This document shows positions 8,712-15,590 of a DNA stretch of 34,532 nucleotides, in pieces. Position 1 is the stretch's first letter. Each line of letters opens with the position of its first letter. The DNA comes from Clostridium ragsdalei P11. GTDB taxonomy: Bacteria; Bacillota; Clostridia; Clostridiales; Clostridiaceae. The notes under the pieces were generated by a model. The model was given only the letters and a program-made list of their open reading frames with translations, was not told the DNA's origin and did not search any database. The stretch spans positions 1 through 34,532 of the forward strand of contig NZ_LROS01000028.1 of NCBI RefSeq assembly GCF_001675165.1. The letters are read 5' to 3'. Both the position numbers and the translations under genes were made by a program.

Positions 8712-9698
8712 CTATTTTTTCAATTTTCTATAAGGGTCTAGTTTCCTAAAGTCAAATACCATGTCTATAAATCCAGCCAAGCCATACACTAGGGACAGCT
8801 TAGTCATAACTGTAAATACTATAATCAAGACAATAATTTTTTTAGATACCTTATACCTATTCATAAGATAGTATGTAACCAATGATACTCCATCTAGTAA
8901 AAATACAAGTTCAAGTATAAGTCCTGAAGAATTAATTAAATACTGTCCAATTGCCATGTTGTTTCTGTTAAATAATATTCCTAAAACAAGTGTAACACCA
9001 ACTAATGTTCCTATTCTTGTATTCATATACCATTGATTAAAAGGTTTTGCTTCATTAACTTCATATTTTAACTTTTTAAGCACAGCCCTTGTTATTGTGT
9101 AATTTAGATATGCCAAAATAACTGAACTAGCTATAATTACTCCTGGAATAAGTCTCATAATATATTCTGGTGTAAACATCTTAACTAAATCTTCTATAGA
9201 TGCCAATTGACTGCTGGATACGCCTGCCTGCTGATAAATACTTTTACTTATCTCCATGGATTGGTTGAAATTTTGCACTATTTTACTTACAAAACCATAT
9301 ATTCCATCATTACTCATTAAAACTATGTATATAGTCGTATAAATTGTTGTTCCTAAAGCCATTGCTATAGAAAGAAAGATAATTGTAGTTCCAAAACTTT
9401 TTTTATTTTTTACACAATATCCTAGTGCAACTCCTGTAAATCCAACCATTATTATTGAAGATATTGCATATATAGGATTATAAAACATTGCTATAAATAT
9501 ACCACTAGCTATTACAGAAATCAAAGTAACCTTATAATTATGCCTAATATACAAAATCGTTATAGGTATTGGTACTATAAAATTAGCAACTACGGAAACT
9601 ATAGGTACATATATGTTTACAAGCATTATTATTACTGTAAGTGCTATGGTAAGCCCTGCTTCTGCTAGGGCTCTTGTGTTATATGTCTTATTCTGCAT
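8712..9698 (-). CDS. YybS-like DUF2232 multi-spanning membrane protein
   Basis: A hydrophobic protein with about eight transmembrane stretches, resembling the YybS/DUF2232 family usually encoded beside gdpP and rplI in Firmicutes. Its biochemical role is unknown. I place the start at the ATG at 9698 (MQNKTYNTRALAEAGLT, 328 aa) because GGAGG at 9704-9708 sits at ideal distance before it. An in-frame ATG at 9710 would add only MEVK and would itself overlap that Shine-Dalgarno sequence and the stop codon of the upstream gene. The N-terminal helix after TRALAEAG is typical of the family. The C-terminus is basic (DFRKLDPYRKLKK), suggesting a cytoplasmic end. Proximity to gdpP hints at an envelope-related role, but that is inference. 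Confidence 0.8.
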   Translation of the reverse strand: MQNKTYNTRALAEAGLTIALTVIIMLVNIYVPIVSVVANFIVPIPITILYIRHNYKVTLISVIASGIFIAMFYNPIYAISSIIMVGFTGVALGYCVKNKKSFGTTIIFLSIAMALGTTIYTTIYIVLMSNDGIYGFVSKIVQNFNQSMEISKSIYQQAGVSSSQLASIEDLVKMFTPEYIMRLIPGVIIASSVILAYLNYTITRAVLKKLKYEVNEAKPFNQWYMNTRIGTLVGVTLVLGILFNRNNMAIGQYLINSSGLILELVFLLDGVSLVTYYLMNRYKVSKKIIVLIIVFTVMTKLSLVYGLAGFIDMVFDFRKLDPYRKLKK

Positions 9699-9709
9699 TT
9701 TTACCTCCA

Positions 9710-10027
9710 TTATTCCCTTTCTTTGAGATAACTATATAGTTTACTTAAATCTTTGCCATCCTTTTCTATTTTGTCTTCTTCAATTATACCAATTTTCAAT
9801 TTCTTTTTCATAGTTTGATCTACTGATTTATGTGAATAGCCAAGCCTCTCTGCAAGTAAATATAATACTATTATTCCCCCGGAAATACAGTCTAGTATGG
9901 ATTCTTGTGCTACATTACTGCCTCTTGTAAGCAATTTAAAAAAATCTGCTACTATACATAAAAGATTAGCTTTTAAATCTTCTATTATCTTAACATTATA
10001 CATTATGTTGAAATTTTCTTTTTTCAT
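9710..10027 (-). CDS. MazG-like family small protein
   Basis: A 105-aa protein that fits the clostridial MazG-like family found between rpsR and the yybS gene. It is mainly helical, with a central stretch around SILDCISGGIIVLYLLAERLG (36-56) and a charged C-terminus. Family members are distant relatives of all-alpha NTP pyrophosphohydrolases. I cannot make out the usual EExxE and ExxD metal-binding motifs, so catalytic activity is doubtful. Its stop codon overlaps an ATG of the next gene (TAATG) and lies before that gene's SD, so coupled expression is likely. It follows the rpsR terminator by about 120 bases, so it needs its own promoter. TATAAT-like sequence exists upstream but without a good -35. 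Confidence 0.6.
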   Translation of the reverse strand: MKKENFNIMYNVKIIEDLKANLLCIVADFFKLLTRGSNVAQESILDCISGGIIVLYLLAERLGYSHKSVDQTMKKKLKIGIIEEDKIEKDGKDLSKLYSYLKERE

Positions 10028-10150
10028 ACAATCATCCTCCTAGCCTTTAATTATATTTTAGTTGCTTTCATAGCTTTATGCAATAAATTAACATTGATTA
10101 TGCTGCCAAATCGTACATAAATTAAATCTATAGTAAAAAACTAAATATAA

Positions 10151-10185
10151 TTTAAAAAAAGTGAAGAATAAAAATTCTTCACTTT
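10151..10185 (-). terminator. Terminator of the rpsF-ssb-rpsR operon
   Basis: On the minus strand a perfect 12-bp stem (AAAGTGAAGAAT with its complement, 4-base loop) is followed by seven T residues, six bases after the rpsR stop codon. It separates the ribosomal/SSB operon from the MazG-like, YybS, GdpP series. Confidence 0.9.
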
Positions 10186-10190
10186 ATAAA

Positions 10191-10448
10191 CTACTCTGTT
10201 GTAAATGGCAGTAAAGCTATGTTTCTAGCTCTCTTTATAGCTACTGTAAGTTCTCTTTGATGTTTTGCACAGTTTCCAGAAATTCTCCTTGGAAGGATCT
10301 TTCCTCTTTCTGTAACATATTTTCTTAATTTATTTATATCTTTATAATCTATAAATTCAGATTTGTCCATACAAAAAGCACAAACCTTTCTCTTAGCTCT
10401 TCTCATTTTGCCGGAATTTCTTCTTCCGCCTTCTCTATTATTTGCCAT
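10191..10448 (-). CDS. rpsR: 30S ribosomal protein S18 (bS18)
   Basis: An 85-aa bS18 that forms a dimer with S6 on the platform of the 30S subunit. The basic N-terminus ([18 protein letters not shown]) leads into a zinc-type motif, CAFC (23-26) with the partner NCAKHQ near residue 60. This is therefore the metal-binding (C+) form of S18, not the cysteine-free one. The core [18 protein letters not shown] is canonical. It is the last gene of the rpsF-ssb-rpsR operon, 21 bases after ssb, with a strong terminator directly downstream. The Cys-containing version implies zinc-dependent folding. Confidence 0.98.
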   Translation of the reverse strand: MANNREGGRRNSGKMRRAKRKVCAFCMDKSEFIDYKDINKLRKYVTERGKILPRRISGNCAKHQRELTVAIKRARNIALLPFTTE

Positions 10449-10469
10449 AATGCTTTCCCCTCCTTACTT

Positions 10470-10910
10470 TTAAAAAGGTATATCTCCATCATCCACTGGA
10501 GTAATATCCTCTCCATAAATATTCTCATCAAAGTTTTGAGTTTTTCCAAAATTTTCAGATGAAGTTTGATTATATGAGTTCTTTGCAGATTTCTCTCCCC
10601 ATTCTAGGAATTGAACTTCTTCTGCAATAACCTCAGTAACATATCTTCTAGTACCGTCTTTAGCTTCATAATTTCTAGTCTGGATTCTACCACTAATACC
10701 TATAAGTTTTCCTTTACTCATATAATTTGCAGTAGATTCAGCTTGTTTTCCCCATACAACTATAGGTATAAAATCCGCTTCTTTTTGTCCATCTTTAGAA
10801 AATCTCCTATCAACGGCTATAGTAAAAGTGGTAACTGCTGTACCATTTCCTGGTGTAAATCTCAATTCTGGATCTTTGGTTAATCTTCCAATTAAAACAA
10901 CCTTATTCAA
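10470..10910 (-). CDS. ssb: Single-stranded DNA-binding protein SSB
   Basis: A 146-aa SSB that coats single-stranded DNA at the fork and recruits repair and replication proteins through its C-terminal tip. The OB fold occupies about 1-105, starting [18 protein letters not shown], with the conserved [14 protein letters not shown] and [13 protein letters not shown] low-complexity Asn/Ser/Gln linker follows, then the acidic tail DDGDIPF, the protein-docking end. It lies between rpsF and rpsR, the usual Firmicute arrangement. It is the natural partner of the DnaB encoded about 7 kb away in the same direction. Confidence 0.98.
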   Translation of the reverse strand: MNKVVLIGRLTKDPELRFTPGNGTAVTTFTIAVDRRFSKDGQKEADFIPIVVWGKQAESTANYMSKGKLIGISGRIQTRNYEAKDGTRRYVTEVIAEEVQFLEWGEKSAKNSYNQTSSENFGKTQNFDENIYGEDITPVDDGDIPF

Positions 10911-10922
10911 TCAAAACACCAC

Positions 10923-11210
10923 CTATTTTTCATCCTTTACTATTATATGTCTTATAACTGTATCTGTAATCCTGAACACTCTGTCTAACTCTTTTGGTAA
11001 TTTAGGATCAGCATTAAAATTTATTAAGGTATAATATCCTTCGTTAACTTTGTTTATTTCATAGGCAAGTTTCCTCTTACCCCAAACATCAACGTTTTCT
11101 ATTACTCCTCCACCATTTTCTATTACACCCTTAAACTTTTCTATGTTAGCTTTGCAAGCTTCTTCGTCTAATGATGGCTGTAATATAAATATAGTTTCAT
11201 ACTTATTCAT
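10923..11210 (-). CDS. rpsF: 30S ribosomal protein S6 (bS6)
   Basis: A 95-aa bS6, the platform protein that pairs with S18. I choose the ATG at 11210 (MNKYETIFILQPSLDEEA) because an AGGAGG site lies just upstream and this is the family's usual N-terminus. A longer in-frame ATG at 11252 would add a non-conserved peptide encoded by the Shine-Dalgarno region itself. Conserved stretches are GGVIENVDVWGKRKLAYEI and EGYYTLINFNADP. It is first in the operon with ssb and rpsR. A folded leader directly upstream may autoregulate the operon. Confidence 0.97.
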   Translation of the reverse strand: MNKYETIFILQPSLDEEACKANIEKFKGVIENGGGVIENVDVWGKRKLAYEINKVNEGYYTLINFNADPKLPKELDRVFRITDTVIRHIIVKDEK

Positions 11211-11215
11211 TGATT

Positions 11216-11260
11216 CCACCTCCTCCCTTTGGTCTAATGGCTGTGATTTCACAGCAGGGA
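11216..11260 (-). promoter_or_regulatory. Structured leader abutting the rpsF ribosome-binding site
   Basis: In the minus-strand RNA a GCUGUG/CACAGC hairpin (loop AAAU, 11240-11255) is enclosed by a UCCCU/AGGGA stem (11256-11260 with 11224-11228) with an 11-base one-sided bulge. The 3' arm overlaps the AGGAGG of rpsF. It resembles the general shape of S6:S18 autoregulatory leaders, but I do not find their typical CCG in the bulge (here it reads CAUUAGACCAA). Confidence 0.4.
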
Positions 11261-11314
11261 CTACAGTTATTCATTTTACTACTTTTTTAATATTAAATCA
11301 ATTAATTTTTTTAA

Positions 11315-11527
11315 TTATTGTATCTCTTTCTCATCAGGTGAATTTTGCTTAATTATTTTTTTTACACTTTTCTCAAATTTACTTCGTGGAAGCATAACTA
11401 TTCTTCCACATCCACAACACTTAATCTTTATATCTGCCCCAAGTCTTATTACTTCCCACTCATTACTACCGCAAGGATGTCCTTTCTTCATTTCAACTAC
11501 ATCACCAATGTAATAAACTTTTTTCAT
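11315..11527 (-). CDS. DUF951 family protein
   Basis: A 70-aa protein of the DUF951 family, often found near the origin in Firmicutes. The sequence has the family pattern YIGDVVEMKKGHPCGSNEWE, then a second cysteine cluster KCCGCGRIVMLPRSKFEK. The arrangement of one cysteine in PCG with CCGCG downstream suggests a metal site or a small SH3-like nucleic-acid-binding fold. I know of no proven function. It begins 3 bases after the mscS stop with an AGGGGG site, so it is the second gene of an mscS-DUF951 pair. It is followed by about 100 bases of spacer before the rpsF leader. Confidence 0.85.
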   Translation of the reverse strand: MKKVYYIGDVVEMKKGHPCGSNEWEVIRLGADIKIKCCGCGRIVMLPRSKFEKSVKKIIKQNSPDEKEIQ

Positions 11528-11530
11528 GTA

Positions 11531-12421
11531 CTATTCCCCCTTTAAATTTTTTATTACTAAATAAGGAGTTTTTATGTTTTCCTTTTTTAAAATTTCTCCT
11601 ATTTCCCTTCTAAGTTTCATCTCCATGTCCCACTGCGTCATAGCCTTAGCCTTACCCGCTACTCTAATGGTTACTCTGTTATCTTTTATATTTGTTATTC
11701 CCTGAACAGTAGGTGCTTGGGTAATGGAACTATTTTCTTTAGCAAAATCTTCACATAATTGTGTCATTATTTCTATGACTTTTTGAATATCCTCATCATA
11801 AGAAATTTCCACATCTACTGTAATTCTTATGCTTCCCTTAGAATGATTGGTTACTTTTGAAATAAGTCCATTAGGTATTATATGAAGATCTCCATTAAAA
11901 TCCCTTATTTTAGTAACTCTAAGTTCCATACTCTCTACAATGCCACTTTTATCATCTATACTTATGTAGTCTCCTACGGAAAATTGATCCTCAAATAATA
12001 TAAAAAACCCATTTATAATGTCTTTTATAATGCTTTGAGCACCTAATCCAACAGCCACACCTCCTATTCCTGCAAAAGTTAAGCCAGTTACACCTACTTT
12101 AGGTGATATAACTGTAATTATTGTAAATATTCCAAAAAAGTATACTGAATATCTTAATACACTTTTTAAAATAGCTCCTATAGTTTTAGCTCTTTTATCA
12201 TTCAATGAAATTTTAAAATTTTTCTGTCTTGAAACATATCTATTTATTATTTTGTTTCCTAATTTAACGATGAGATACATAACTATAAGTATAAATATCA
12301 CTTTAATAATTATCCAAATAAAATTATACATAGCTTGTGTGGATATGGATAATTTACCTATACTAATATTATCTCCAGACATACTAACTTTAAAAAAAGA
12401 AAAAACCCCACTTTCTTTCAT
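11531..12421 (-). CDS. mscS: Small-conductance mechanosensitive channel (MscS family)
   Basis: A 296-aa channel that opens under membrane tension to release solutes on hypo-osmotic shock. It has three transmembrane segments (about 28-52, 90-108, 115-140). The third is the Gly/Ala-rich pore helix VGVTGLTFAGIGGVAVGLGA followed by QSIIKDIINGFFILFEDQF. The beta domain follows (VGDYISIDDKSGIVESMELRVT) and then the alpha/beta C-terminal cage ending in YLVIKNLKGE. The size matches the YkuT/YggB type. SD GGAGG lies five bases before the ATG. It is immediately upstream of the DUF951 gene. Confidence 0.93.
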   Translation of the reverse strand: MKESGVFSFFKVSMSGDNISIGKLSISTQAMYNFIWIIIKVIFILIVMYLIVKLGNKIINRYVSRQKNFKISLNDKRAKTIGAILKSVLRYSVYFFGIFTIITVISPKVGVTGLTFAGIGGVAVGLGAQSIIKDIINGFFILFEDQFSVGDYISIDDKSGIVESMELRVTKIRDFNGDLHIIPNGLISKVTNHSKGSIRITVDVEISYDEDIQKVIEIMTQLCEDFAKENSSITQAPTVQGITNIKDNRVTIRVAGKAKAMTQWDMEMKLRREIGEILKKENIKTPYLVIKNLKGE

Positions 12422-12436
12422 GTTTTACCTCCAGAA

Positions 12437-12688
12437 TTATAAGCAAATTTGCTTATATCCTAAATTACTTCTTTCATAAATATTTTTAATAGTTAACTTT
12501 TCTTCATTTATCAAACTTTTTACTGTATCTATATCCTTACTGTCAATTTTTATACTTATACCACAGCTTTTAGTTATAACTATTGGTGTAGGCATTATAT
12601 TTACGTCTACTCCCTGTTCTTTTAAAATTTTTTCTCCATTTATAGCTCCGTGAGTATTTTTAAAAGTTACTACATAATATTCTTTCAT
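12437..12688 (-). CDS. DUF3343 (Se/S carrier-like) small protein
   Basis: An 83-aa protein matching the DUF3343 family. It has an N-terminal beta strand and helix (YYVVTFKNTHGAINGEKILK) and then the diagnostic MPTPIVITKSCGISIKI with one invariant cysteine (C43). The family has been described as putative selenium/sulfur carriers on the strength of that cysteine, but I know of no firm assignment. It lies 15 bases upstream of mscS and probably shares its transcript. No proper Shine-Dalgarno sequence lies next to the ATG. A good AAGGAGG is 29 bases away, beyond a small hairpin. Confidence 0.75.
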   Translation of the reverse strand: MKEYYVVTFKNTHGAINGEKILKEQGVDVNIMPTPIVITKSCGISIKIDSKDIDTVKSLINEEKLTIKNIYERSNLGYKQICL

Positions 12689-13043
12689 AATTATAATCTC
12701 AGTTTATTAAACCTGAACCTCCTTGTAAAATTTTACTATTATGTTATATACAACAACTCTAGATTACTTTATAATTATTGTATAAAGATTTACTTTTAGT
12801 GCATAATTTTAATAAAATTCTTTAAAACCAATGCTTATTTTTTATATACCATTATATCAGAAATATGTTTTTTATGGATATATCATATAAACTTAACTAA
12901 TAATTTATCTTAAAATTGTAAAATCTATGTACCCAACAATATAATTATATAACAAAACACATTTTATTTTTCATATAAACATAAAAAATATGTTTTATTT
13001 AATTTATTAATTAGGAAAGATCAGGAAAGGAGTCTCTTAAATC
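12689..13043. other. Divergent intergenic region between DUF3343 gene and ytvI
   Basis: This 355-base AT-rich spacer holds the start regions of two divergent genes. On the left is the orphan Shine-Dalgarno and hairpin of the DUF3343 gene. On the right, an AAACATA/TATGTTT inverted repeat (12977-12995) lies about 50 bases before ytvI. I found no convincing -35/-10 pair, RNA gene or ORF in between. Confidence 0.5.
12700..12724 (-). promoter_or_regulatory. Distant Shine-Dalgarno plus hairpin before the DUF3343 gene
   Basis: On the minus strand AAGGAGG (complement of 12718-12724) is 29 bases from the only plausible ATG (12688). Between them is a small hairpin (12700-12715: CAG-G-TTT / AAACTG, one bulged G). 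Folding would shorten the effective gap to about 13 bases, so the hairpin may bridge the site to the start codon. Confidence 0.4.
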
Positions 13044-14099
13044 GTGAATGAATTGATAAACAAAATAAATAGAATTAGTTTATTTATTATACTTTATACT
13101 ATAACTTTTTTAGTGTTCTTCAGTACGCTTAATTACACATTGCCATTTGTTTTAGCTTTTGTTTTTGCTCTAATACTAAAAAGACCTACTCTTTTTATTT
13201 CGAGAAAACTTAGAATCAGCAATGCACTATCCTCTTTAATTACTACTATAATATTTTTTACCATAATAATAACAGTATTGTCATTTGGAATAACGGTAGT
13301 TACACAAGAAGCCATACAATTGGGTAAAAGCACTCAGCTATATATTTCTAGGAATTCTGATAATGTTTATAACTCTTTTTATAAATTACAAAAATACTAT
13401 AATAACTTAGACCCTTATATAATAAATACTTTAGAAAAAAACTTTACAAATTTTATTACTAAATTGTCAAATATAGCAGTAACTGTTTCAGGTAAATTAG
13501 TTTCTTCTTTAATAAATCTATTGACTACAATTCCTTACATATTAATGGTAATATTTTTCACACTACTTGCCACATACTTTTTTACTAGAGATATGACTTC
13601 TTCTAAAATAAGCATGAATACTTTGATACCGCAAAACAAAACAGATAAGATATTAAAAATATATAATGAAAGTAAACGGATGTTGGAAAATTACATGCTA
13701 TCCTATATTGTAATAATTTTAATAACTTTTTTGGAAACACTCATAGTATTTTCACTGTTTAAAATTAAATATGCCTTAATCCTCAGTATAACTTGTGCTA
13801 TAGCAGATTTGCTTCCTATTATAGGAATTGGTGCTATATATTTACCTCTCGCTATTATTTATCTGGCGATATTTAATAACTACATTATCTGTACAGGATT
13901 AATCATATCTTATATTTTGGTTTCAGTTATAAGACAAATTATAGAGCCTAAAATAGTTTCCTCATCTCTTGGTATACATCCTGTAGCTGTACTAGCATCA
14001 TTATTTATAGGTTTAAAAGCAGACGGACTTATAGGAATAATATTTTGCATATTTTTAGTTGTATTCTTTAATATATTTCATAAATTAGACATGCTGTAA
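13044..14099 (+). CDS. ytvI: YtvI/AI-2E-family sporulation integral membrane protein
   Basis: A 351-aa polytopic membrane protein of the AI-2E transporter superfamily, closest in layout to YtvI, the sporulation-associated member in Bacillus. Hydrophobic segments lie at about 11-45, 62-85, 150-178 and 218-345. The conserved central loop is around FFTRDMTSSK, and the family hallmark is IADLLPIIGIGAIYLPLAI followed by EPKIVSSSLGIHPVAVL. The start is GTG at 13044, with a GAAAGGAG site about 12 bases upstream. It is transcribed rightward, against both neighbouring series and against the leftward fork from oriC. The transported substrate is unknown to me. The next gene, yyaC, is also from a spore-associated family, supporting a sporulation role. 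Confidence 0.85.
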   Translation: MNELINKINRISLFIILYTITFLVFFSTLNYTLPFVLAFVFALILKRPTLFISRKLRISNALSSLITTIIFFTIIITVLSFGITVVTQEAIQLGKSTQLYISRNSDNVYNSFYKLQKYYNNLDPYIINTLEKNFTNFITKLSNIAVTVSGKLVSSLINLLTTIPYILMVIFFTLLATYFFTRDMTSSKISMNTLIPQNKTDKILKIYNESKRMLENYMLSYIVIILITFLETLIVFSLFKIKYALILSITCAIADLLPIIGIGAIYLPLAIIYLAIFNNYIICTGLIISYILVSVIRQIIEPKIVSSSLGIHPVAVLASLFIGLKADGLIGIIFCIFLVVFFNIFHKLDML

Positions 14100-14128
14100 A
14101 GTTTTATAATAAAAAATGTAAAATATAC

Positions 14129-14172
14129 GTATAATTAACCTCCATATGGCAAAAATCATAATATAGGAGGTT
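14129..14172 (+). promoter_or_regulatory. SigmaF-like promoter nested in an SD-sequestering hairpin (yyaC)
   Basis: In order: GTATA (14129-14133, -35-like), AACCTCC (14137-14143, anti-SD arm), GGCAAAAATC (14148-14157, close to the sigmaF -10 GGNRANANTW), and AGGAGGTT (14165-14172, the SD). AACCTCCATAT pairs with ATAT-A-GGAGGTT as an 11-bp stem with one bulge. A start near 14164 would omit the left arm and free the SD. Readthrough RNA from ytvI would carry both arms. Confidence 0.6.
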
Positions 14173-14177
14173 TTCTT

Positions 14178-14765
14178 ATGATTAAAAAATTAACGTTAGA
14201 TTCCACATCTAGAAATTCCGTATACACTTTAAGAGATAAAATAAGTGATGAAATATATCCAGTTGTTAAATCCGGTAGAACTATAGTAATACTTTGTATA
14301 GGAACAGATCGGTCTACCGGAGATAGTTTAGGTCCAATAGTAGGAGATAAATTGAAGTTTTTAATGAGAAATAGAGTTGAACTATATGGTAATTTACAAT
14401 ATCCAGTACATGCAAAAAATCTTAAAGATATTATAACTGAAATAAATTCTAAATACAACAAACCTTTTATAATAGCAATTGATGCTTGCCTTGGCACTAT
14501 TCAAGATGTAGGCAAAATAATAATAGAAACAAAGCCTCTTACCCCTGGATCTGCAATGAAAAAATCATTACCACAAGTAGGAGATTTAAGTATAACAGGT
14601 ATCGTAAATATCTGCGGAGCCATGGAATTTATGGTCTTACAAAACACCCGTTTGTTTACTGTTATGCAACTTGCAGACACAATTTCTAAAGGATTATATC
14701 ATTCCATATTAAAAACTATTGGTGGTAAAAAAAATACAAGTTTTTTTCAAAATATAGAAGCTTAA
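14178..14765 (+). CDS. yyaC: Spore protease YyaC
   Basis: A 195-aa YyaC-family protein, related to the GPR spore protease and hydrogenase-maturation-protease fold. Bacillus yyaC is a forespore gene controlled by sigmaF. Key stretches are VILCIGTDRSTGDSLGPIVG (38-57), with the first conserved acidic residue after the beta strand, and FIIAIDACLG (97-106), with the second. PGSAMKKSLPQVGDLSITGI (130-149) follows, then MEFMVLQNTRLFTVMQLAD. These are the two metal-binding acidic positions expected for the fold. No signal peptide or membrane helix is seen, so it should act in the forespore cytoplasm. Substrate unknown. It follows ytvI and converges on the small YkuS-like gene, leaving 13 bases between stop codons. 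Its SD lies in a hairpin that contains a sigmaF-like promoter. Confidence 0.92.
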   Translation: MIKKLTLDSTSRNSVYTLRDKISDEIYPVVKSGRTIVILCIGTDRSTGDSLGPIVGDKLKFLMRNRVELYGNLQYPVHAKNLKDIITEINSKYNKPFIIAIDACLGTIQDVGKIIIETKPLTPGSAMKKSLPQVGDLSITGIVNICGAMEFMVLQNTRLFTVMQLADTISKGLYHSILKTIGGKKNTSFFQNIEA

Positions 14766-14778
14766 TGTTCTATTTATA

Positions 14779-15009
14779 CTAAAATACTCTATCCCTAAGT
14801 ATATACTCTATTTCTTCTATATTCTTTTTTCCTAAATCAATTATCAAAATATCTTTATTTTTTATATTTAAATTTGCAAGTCCATTATCTTTTAACTTGC
14901 AAATTATAACATCATATTTAGTATCTGAATCATCTGTTACTATTATATATCCTCTTTTTTTCAATTCATCACTTATATAACTTAGATTTTTAGTAACATA
15001 TATTTTCAT
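14779..15009 (-). CDS. YkuS-like (UPF0180-type) small protein
   Basis: A 76-aa protein with the alpha/beta pattern of the YkuS family. A short strand is followed by NLSYISDELKKRGYIIV (8-24), a strand with YDVIICKLKDNGLANLNI (32-49), then ILIIDLGKKNIEEIEYIL (54-71). Compared with Bacillus YkuS it lacks the Cys-Asp-Cys-Cys run, so the match rests on overall pattern. No function is established for the family. It lies downstream of the DUF4446 gene on the same strand. Its Shine-Dalgarno sequence is buried in a perfect 16-bp inverted repeat with the same internal register as the element before yyaC, so forespore expression is a reasonable guess. Confidence 0.6.
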   Translation of the reverse strand: MKIYVTKNLSYISDELKKRGYIIVTDDSDTKYDVIICKLKDNGLANLNIKNKDILIIDLGKKNIEEIEYILRDRVF

Positions 15010-15010
15010 A

Positions 15011-15059
15011 TAAAGAACCTCCTTAAAAGATAATTTTCCCTTAAGGAGGTTCTTTATGT
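15011..15059 (-). promoter_or_regulatory. SigmaF-like promoter nested in a perfect SD-sequestering hairpin (YkuS-like gene)
   Basis: On the minus strand, ACATA (15059-15055), AACCTCC (15051-15045), GGGAAAATTA (15040-15031, a full match to GGNRANANTW) and AGGAGGTT (15023-15016) keep the same spacing as the element before yyaC. The two hairpin arms TAAAGAACCTCCTTAA and TTAAGGAGGTTCTTTA pair over 16 bp around a 14-base loop. There is no T-tract after the stem, so it is not a simple terminator for DUF4446. Confidence 0.6.
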
Positions 15060-15065
15060 AAGTTA

Positions 15066-15569
15066 TTATATTTTCTTATTTACACATTCTTCTAAAACTT
15101 GTTTTTCTTCTTGAGATAACTCATATCTTGACATTCCACTATCAATAGGTTTTGCATAAGTAGTACTTTCATCTCTTCCATATATTCCTGTAATTATTAC
15201 ACCATCATTTTTTCCATCCAGCAGTGCAATTGAAAAACTCAAGTCACTTCCTACATCCTCAAAAGCCCTGTATCTTATAATGGATATTTTTTGGATGCAG
15301 TCCTTTATTTTTAAATTTAAGCTATTGTAAAGTTCTTTCATGTCTTTAGATTGTTCTTTTACATCATCTATATTATCTAAGTAACCTACAATAAGTTCTT
15401 CTAAATTCTTATTGTTTGAACCTCTCATGATTTTTCTATATCTTTTTTCCAATCTGCTTAAAGATGTAAAAATCACCATATTCATAATTAACAATATCAA
15501 TACTAATACAGCTAATCCAATTATAATATAAGGTTGTAAACTTCCTATTAAGTTAATAATGTTTTGCAT
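15066..15569 (-). CDS. DUF4446 family membrane-anchored protein
   Basis: A 167-aa protein of the DUF4446 family, commonly encoded next to parB in Clostridia. One N-terminal transmembrane helix (about 12-34, PYIIIGLAVLVLILLIMNMV) is followed by a coiled-coil-prone region (38-95). A compact C-terminal domain begins around IRYRAFEDVGSDLSFSIALL, a well-conserved family motif, and continues DGVIITGIYGRDESTTYAKPI. The likely topology is an anchored protein with a cytoplasmic domain. Function unknown. The parS-like site 15591-15606 lies just before its start codon, between it and parB. A link to chromosome segregation or division is suggested only by location. Confidence 0.88.
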   Translation of the reverse strand: MQNIINLIGSLQPYIIIGLAVLVLILLIMNMVIFTSLSRLEKRYRKIMRGSNNKNLEELIVGYLDNIDDVKEQSKDMKELYNSLNLKIKDCIQKISIIRYRAFEDVGSDLSFSIALLDGKNDGVIITGIYGRDESTTYAKPIDSGMSRYELSQEEKQVLEECVNKKI

Positions 15570-15590
15570 ATCTTTCTCCTTTCATAAAAA

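Noticed and set aside
12252-12479. Rightward 75-aa reading frame over mscS
   Set aside because: It lies antisense to well-conserved MscS codons, has no ribosome-binding site and no family likeness.
12960-13000. AAACATA/TATGTTT repeat as an RNA gene or terminator
   Set aside because: It has only 7 bp with an A-rich loop in very AT-rich DNA, and such dyads are expected by chance.
14137-14177. Hairpin before yyaC as a simple terminator of ytvI
   Set aside because: TTTTCTT follows the stem, so some termination is possible, but the stem is weak and AT-rich. The matching register with the second element, which lacks a T-run, favours a role in start-site control.
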